64,000 bases of DNA from positions 434,001-498,000 of the forward strand of contig NZ_JQLY01000001.1 of the NCBI RefSeq assembly GCF_000744455.1, given 5' to 3'. How positions within the stretch are numbered: the first letter of the stretch is position 1; the number at the start of each line of letters is the position of its first letter. Source of the stretch: Methanobacterium sp. SMA-27. GTDB taxonomy: Archaea; Methanobacteriota; Methanobacteria; Methanobacteriales; Methanobacteriaceae. The notes below the pieces were generated by a model that saw nothing but the letters and a program-made list of their open reading frames with translations, did no database searches and was not told where the DNA came from. Of this stretch, positions 59,285 to 64,000 are shown piece by piece. A program made the translations under genes and the position numbers.

Positions 59285-60475
59285 ATGATAAAAACTCCTG
59301 TAAAAGAATTAGAAAATCGTATGGAACGTTTTAGAACTCTTATGGATGAATTTAATCCTGAATGGGAAATAGCAGTTATATTTAGCAAGATAAACCTCTA
59401 TTACTTTACAGGAACAATGCAGGATGGCATGCTAATCATACCAAGGAATAAAGAGGCTACTTTTTGGGTTAGACGGAGCTATGAAAGAGCACTTAATGAA
59501 TCATTATTTCAAAAAATAGAGTCAATGAATAGTTTCCGAGATGCTGTTAAAAGTTTTCAAAGTCTTCCAGATACTGTTCATCTGGAAACTGAAGTTGTTC
59601 CACTTGCATTTTACAAACGATTTCAGAAACATTTCCCATTCAACAATTTTAAACCCCTTGATAATGTTATTTCCACAGTTAGGGCAATTAAAAGTGAATA
59701 TGAATTAGCTTTCATGAGGAAAGCAGGCCAAATTCATCAACATGTATTGGAAGACATGGTGCCAGAGATGTTAAAAGAGAAAATGAGTGAAACAGATCTT
59801 GCTGCAGAACTTTTTAGGGTAATGATTAACGAAGGACATCATGGTGTTACCCGTTTTGGTATGTTTGACACCGAAATAGTTTTAGGTCAGATAGGTTTTG
59901 GTGAGAGTTCAATATATCCAAATTATTTTAATGGACCTGGTGGAAATTATGGGATGAGTCCAGCAGTTCCTGTCATTGGATGTCGTGATAGGAAATTGAA
60001 AAGTGGAGATCTTGTATTTATTGACGTTGGATGTGGTGTAGAAGGCTACAATACAGATAAAACAATGACATACATGTATGGCAAACCTTTACCAAAATAT
60101 GTTTTAGAGATCCATAGTAAATGCGTTTCTATTCAAAATGAAATTGCAGAAATGTTAAAACCAGGTGCTATACCTTCAGAAATTTACAATACAATAATAA
60201 ATTCTCTTGAAAAGGACTTTCTCCAAAACTTCATGGGGTTTAGAAATCGTAGAGTAAATTTCCTAGGTCATGGAATTGGATTATTAATAGATGAAACCCC
60301 TGTAATTGCAAGTGGTTTCAACGAACCTTTACAAAAAGGAATGGTATTGGCATTGGAACCTAAAAAGGGAATTAAAGATGTTGGAATGGTTGGAATTGAA
60401 AACACATTCATAGTCACTTCTAATGGTGGAGAATGTATTACAGGAAACAATCCGGGTTTAATTTCAGTTTTTTAG
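59285..60475 (+). CDS. M24-family Xaa-Pro peptidase-like protein
   Basis: 396 aa. The N-terminal ~150 residues are the creatinase/prolidase-type domain. The catalytic domain has the metal ligands in order: D in VFIDVGCG, D in YNTDKTM, H in LGHGIGLL, E in LALEPKK and E in GIENTF. It should remove an N-terminal residue next to proline or act on a related amide. AAGTGGTCA is a weak ribosome binding site. Confidence 0.92.
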   Translation: MIKTPVKELENRMERFRTLMDEFNPEWEIAVIFSKINLYYFTGTMQDGMLIIPRNKEATFWVRRSYERALNESLFQKIESMNSFRDAVKSFQSLPDTVHLETEVVPLAFYKRFQKHFPFNNFKPLDNVISTVRAIKSEYELAFMRKAGQIHQHVLEDMVPEMLKEKMSETDLAAELFRVMINEGHHGVTRFGMFDTEIVLGQIGFGESSIYPNYFNGPGGNYGMSPAVPVIGCRDRKLKSGDLVFIDVGCGVEGYNTDKTMTYMYGKPLPKYVLEIHSKCVSIQNEIAEMLKPGAIPSEIYNTIINSLEKDFLQNFMGFRNRRVNFLGHGIGLLIDETPVIASGFNEPLQKGMVLALEPKKGIKDVGMVGIENTFIVTSNGGECITGNNPGLISVF

Positions 60476-60625
60476 ATTAATTAATAATTCACAAAATCTG
60501 TATTAAATATTCCAATTAATTAGATTTCCCTCTAATTTTTTAATATCTTTAAATAGGGACTTAATATCAACAACATAAATAATCAAAAACAATAAAAATA
60601 TTTGTTAGAAATTTGAGGTTATTCA

Positions 60626-61444
60626 ATGGTTAAAACTGCATTTAAAATAGCTTACATTGGGACCGATTTCTATGGGTTCCAGAGGCAGCCTGATCTACCC
60701 ACAGTAGAAGGTGAACTTCTAAGGGGATTTAAAAAGGCCGGTGTTATGGATGATCCCCATAAATCAAATTATTCAATAGCAGGAAGGACAGATAGAGGAG
60801 TACATTCACTTGGCAATGTTATATCTCTCCATGCAGATTCAAATGCAACTATAAATCAAATCAACTATTATCTGCCAGCCAATATTCAAATTATTGGTAA
60901 AGCAGAAGTTCCACATGGATTTAAACCGAGGTTTGCAGAATACCGACATTACAAATATATATTCTTCACGGATCCATATAGTGAAAAAATTTTGAATTTA
61001 GAACTGATGAAAAATGCTGCAAAGATATTGGAGGGCACACACAATTTTCATAATTTTTCCAAGAGAAGTGAAAGATCCCCAATAAGAAATGTTAAAGAGT
61101 TAAATGTTAACCAAATTGGGCAATTAATAGTTATAGATGTAATTGGAGAAAGTTTCCTCTGGAATATGGTCCGTAAAATGGTACAAGTAATAACCATGGT
61201 AGGAAATGGAAAAATGGAAGACAATGAAATAAATCTCTTGTTAAATCCAGATAATCATGCCCCAATTACCCCAGTACCTCCTGAAGGTCTGATACTGATG
61301 GATATTAAGTACAAGGACATAGACTTTACATACGATAAATATGCAAGAAATAACTTCTTTAAAACACTTAAGGAAGAATATATTCATAGAAGGACAATTG
61401 CTGCAGCTGAAGAAGAGATGATGAAGGTTTTAAAAGCCCCGTAG
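60626..61444 (+). CDS. truA: tRNA pseudouridine(38-40) synthase
   Basis: 272 aa. The catalytic Asp is in GRTDRGVHSLG near residue 56. The FHNFSKRS and ESFLWNMVRKMVQ motifs of TruA are present. It modifies uridines 38-40 in the anticodon arm of tRNAs. Length fits. Confidence 0.95.
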   Translation: MVKTAFKIAYIGTDFYGFQRQPDLPTVEGELLRGFKKAGVMDDPHKSNYSIAGRTDRGVHSLGNVISLHADSNATINQINYYLPANIQIIGKAEVPHGFKPRFAEYRHYKYIFFTDPYSEKILNLELMKNAAKILEGTHNFHNFSKRSERSPIRNVKELNVNQIGQLIVIDVIGESFLWNMVRKMVQVITMVGNGKMEDNEINLLLNPDNHAPITPVPPEGLILMDIKYKDIDFTYDKYARNNFFKTLKEEYIHRRTIAAAEEEMMKVLKAP

Positions 61445-61542
61445 AAATCCCAGATAACCATAAATATTATGTGCACAATAGATCCCCATAGTCATCCAAT
61501 GGAGGAAATCACCTGGTATATAGGAATGATAGTTCATATGGT

Positions 61543-62985
61543 ATGAAAGATTCAGATTTATTTTTGAAAATCGAAGGATCCCATAGGGCAGTTATAGTAG
61601 GATATGATCCTGGACTGACAGTTGGGATAGCCATACTAGACCTTAAAGGAAATTTAATTTCACTTGCTAGTTTTAAAGAGATCAGAAGGTCAGAAATAGT
61701 TAGTCACATTATAAACTATGGAAGGGCTGTTTTAATAGCTACTGATGTTTTTCCAGCACCAAAAAATGTCAAAAAAATTGCATCTACGTTAAATTCTAAA
61801 ATATGGTCTCCTTATAGAAGTATGTCTGTAGAATCGAAAATCTACATTGTTGATTCTTATTTACAAAGTATTTTCACCGATAAAAACTCATTTAACTTAC
61901 CTCAAAATGCACATGAGAGGGATGCACTTGCGGCAGCAGTAAAAACCTACAGAGATTATCTTAAAAAATTTCAACAGATAGAGAAACGTGCGGAAAAGAC
62001 GGATTTATCTTATAATGAAATTGATAGTGTCAAAACAATGGTAATAAATGGTACCTCAATTAGCACGGCTATAGATCAGATAGTTATTGATGGAGAAATT
62101 AAAAAAAATGATTCAAATAAATTAAATAAAGAATCAAAAGATATAATAACTTATGGAAACTCTGAATCTGAGAGGGATATCCAGTTAGATGAAGGAAAAT
62201 TAGATGGAAAGCTTTCAAATGATCCAAACAGGATAATTAATTCGAATCTAAATGATAATGCTTCGATTTCTAAATTGAATAATAAATTAAAATCTCAACA
62301 GAAATATATCAAAAATTTAAAGTTGAAAAATACCCTACTTGAAGATGAAATTATTGAGAATCAATCTGAAATCTCAAAACTCCGATCAAAAATCAACAAA
62401 CTCCACAGGGAATATACAAAAAAAATTCTACAGAAGAAAGAACTATCATCAAAAATAGCTATGATAAAAAGACTCCAAGAACAGAATTCTAATGAAAAAG
62501 CCAAAAGAATCGAACTTGAGAAAAAATTGGAATCAAGAAAAGATATTAGTGCACTGGAACTATCTGAAAATGTAGTACCTGTGAAGATCATAGAATCTTT
62601 TACTAAGGAGGGGATAAGAGAAGCTTTTGATCGTTGGAAAATTAAAAGGGATGATGTTGTCCTGCTTAAAAATTCGGAAGGCGGCGGATCACAAACTGCT
62701 TTGATGATTGTGCAGCTTGATGTTAAAGCAGTTATAACAATGGATAAAATTTCTGATCCTGCAGAAAATATATTCAAAAAAAATTTGATTCCATTGATTC
62801 CAGCTAGTGATCTTAAAATCAATTCCATGAATGGATTTGCTACAATAAATTCTAAATCCCTAAAAAGGGAGATAGATAAATGGAACGAAAATGTAAGGGA
62901 CCAGAGGAAAACTGAGGATGAAAAAAAATTAATGAATCTTGTTGAGGAGTATCGGGCCCAGAGAAGGAGATCATCTGATCAATAA
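61543..62985 (+). CDS. DUF460 protein with RNase H-like fold and coiled coil
   Basis: 480 aa. The N-terminal ~150 residues show the GYDPGLTVGIAILD motif and later acidic residues (RDALAAAV) of the RNase H-like fold of DUF460. A variable polar linker precedes a coiled coil of about 90 residues (residues ~245-335), and a C-terminal helical part ends the protein. Archaeal DUF460 proteins are of unknown role, with RNA or Holliday junction processing suggested by fold. The ATG has no good ribosome binding site. Confidence 0.88.
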   Translation: MKDSDLFLKIEGSHRAVIVGYDPGLTVGIAILDLKGNLISLASFKEIRRSEIVSHIINYGRAVLIATDVFPAPKNVKKIASTLNSKIWSPYRSMSVESKIYIVDSYLQSIFTDKNSFNLPQNAHERDALAAAVKTYRDYLKKFQQIEKRAEKTDLSYNEIDSVKTMVINGTSISTAIDQIVIDGEIKKNDSNKLNKESKDIITYGNSESERDIQLDEGKLDGKLSNDPNRIINSNLNDNASISKLNNKLKSQQKYIKNLKLKNTLLEDEIIENQSEISKLRSKINKLHREYTKKILQKKELSSKIAMIKRLQEQNSNEKAKRIELEKKLESRKDISALELSENVVPVKIIESFTKEGIREAFDRWKIKRDDVVLLKNSEGGGSQTALMIVQLDVKAVITMDKISDPAENIFKKNLIPLIPASDLKINSMNGFATINSKSLKREIDKWNENVRDQRKTEDEKKLMNLVEEYRAQRRRSSDQ

Positions 62986-63093
62986 TTTGAATTTAAAATA
63001 AATTTAAAAGATAGAATACTAATATTATTAATATTAAAAAAATCAACATCCAAATAGAATTAACTAGATTTAAAATAATAAGGATTATCAAAT

Positions 63094-64000
63094 ATGAAAA
63101 TTGTTACTATAGTAGGCACCAGACCTGAAATAATTAAAATGGCTCCAGTATTGGCTCAAATGGAAAAGAATAATATTGATAATATTTTAATCAATACAGG
63201 GCAACACTACGATTATGAGATGTCGCAACAATTTTTTTTAGATTTAGAACTCAAGAAACCAGAATACAATATTGAAGTTGGTTCAAATTCTCATGGTAAA
63301 CAAACTGCTGCAATGATTGAAAAAATTGAAGATATTTTAGAGATTGAAAAACCAGATATAGTACTTGTTCAAGGAGATACCAATGCAGTGCTTGCAGGTG
63401 CCATTACAGCATCCAAGATGCATATACCAGTAGGCCATGTGGAAGCAGGGTTAAGATCATATGATAAAACCATGCCTGAAGAGATAAACAGACAGATAGC
63501 AGATGTTTGTTCAGCAATGTTCTTTGTACCAACAGAAGAATCAGCTATCAACTTGCTATTTGAAAATATTGATCCACATAAAATTTTCATTACAGGAAAT
63601 ACAATAGTTGATGCTTGTATTAGACATCTGAAAATTGCTGAAAGAAAATCTAACATACTATCCAAACTGGGAATAACAGGAGATTTATTAACTCTTACAA
63701 TGCACAGAGCAGAGAATGTGGATGATCCAGAAAGACTCAAAAATATTGTAGATGCACTTTTGCATTTAAAAAACATTACAGTGATTTTCCCTGTACATCC
63801 AAGAACTTTAAAGAATCTAAAAAAATTTAGATTATACAACAAACTCGAAAGTGTTTCCCATATCAAACTCATTAAACCCATCGGATACTTGGACTTTCTG
63901 TTACTTCTCTCAAAGTCCAAAATAGTAATAACAGACTCTGGAGGATTACAGGAAGAGGCTATAACACTCAATGTGCCATGTATAACCTTAAGATACAATA
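63094..64000 (+). CDS. wecB: UDP-N-acetylglucosamine 2-epimerase, cut by the window edge
   Basis: 302 codons are seen; the frame is open at the right edge. [12 protein letters not shown] at the N-terminus, GHVEAGLRS near residue 113, and MHRAENVDD near 205 are the hallmarks of non-hydrolysing UDP-GlcNAc 2-epimerase. It makes UDP-ManNAc for surface glycan synthesis. ATTATAAGGATT precedes the ATG. Confidence 0.93.
   Translation, partial: MKIVTIVGTRPEIIKMAPVLAQMEKNNIDNILINTGQHYDYEMSQQFFLDLELKKPEYNIEVGSNSHGKQTAAMIEKIEDILEIEKPDIVLVQGDTNAVLAGAITASKMHIPVGHVEAGLRSYDKTMPEEINRQIADVCSAMFFVPTEESAINLLFENIDPHKIFITGNTIVDACIRHLKIAERKSNILSKLGITGDLLTLTMHRAENVDDPERLKNIVDALLHLKNITVIFPVHPRTLKNLKKFRLYNKLESVSHIKLIKPIGYLDFLLLLSKSKIVITDSGGLQEEAITLNVPCITLRYN

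Overview
The window is AT-rich archaeal chromosome, almost certainly from a methanogen of the order Methanobacteriales (Methanobacterium-like). The evidence is the chromatin protein Alba, an archaeal Nog1-type GTPase, archaeal RibL, a geranylgeranyl reductase with a partner ferredoxin for archaeal lipid saturation, aspartate-semialdehyde-dependent homocysteine synthesis, CbiMNQO cobalt uptake, a MurT-like ligase of the kind used for pseudomurein, several Cys-rich DUF2769 proteins, and ribosome binding sites close to GGAGGTGATC. The genus is inferred; no 16S gene is present.

Layout. 0-3.4 kb: an operon for a rubredoxin-TPP enzyme fusion and a glutamate-synthase-like flavoprotein. 3.5-6.8 kb: a P-loop protein, a UbiA prenyltransferase and the geranylgeranyl reductase/ferredoxin pair. 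7.2-9.5 kb: a frameshifted POT peptide transporter, a frameshifted beta-carbonic-anhydrase-like gene and a zinc ribbon protein. 9.5-13 kb: a radical SAM/SPASM enzyme, a coiled-coil protein, a sulfite-reductase-like protein with a structured leader, a DUF2769 protein and tRNA-Ser(CGA). 13-19 kb: a lipoprotein, two tandem copies of a winged-helix regulator plus 3-TM protein pair, a cysteine desulfidase, a frameshifted nitroreductase and a flavin reductase. 19-27 kb: ExoD, Alba, DUF2769, a CDP-alcohol phosphotransferase, SnoaL-like and Nudix proteins, an exported protein, small cationic ORFs, a BPL_N-like protein and a phosphoribosyltransferase. 27-36 kb: a 31-aa Cys-rich peptide gene, a broken sensor kinase, DUF998, FUSC, a ferredoxin, an ABC exporter and a 54-aa Cys/Trp-rich peptide. 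36-45 kb: a CBS regulator, a deoxyhypusine-synthase-like protein, pyrF, a TM-nitroreductase and cbiMNQO, then a DUF362 ferredoxin. 45-54 kb: homocysteine synthesis, TldD, AMMECR1, a GTPase, Hsp20, a GlmS-like isomerase, a ThiN-HIT fusion and RibL. 54-64 kb: a flippase and Mur ligase, a PEP-synthase remnant, hisA, an M24 peptidase, truA, DUF460 and the start of wecB.

Two small-peptide loci stand out. One is the 54-residue peptide at 35.5 kb, with its own promoter, placed directly upstream of an ABC exporter. The other is the 31-residue peptide at 27.1 kb, with its own hairpin terminator, which has a decayed but recognisable paralogue at 47.5 kb on the opposite strand. A radical SAM/SPASM enzyme of the peptide-modifying type lies at 9.6 kb but is not linked to either.

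A second theme is broken genes. At least five genes are interrupted by single-base indels, most of them in or next to short homopolymers, and two also carry in-frame TGA codons. Some may be sequencing errors; the kinase and the PEP-synthase remnant look like true decay.
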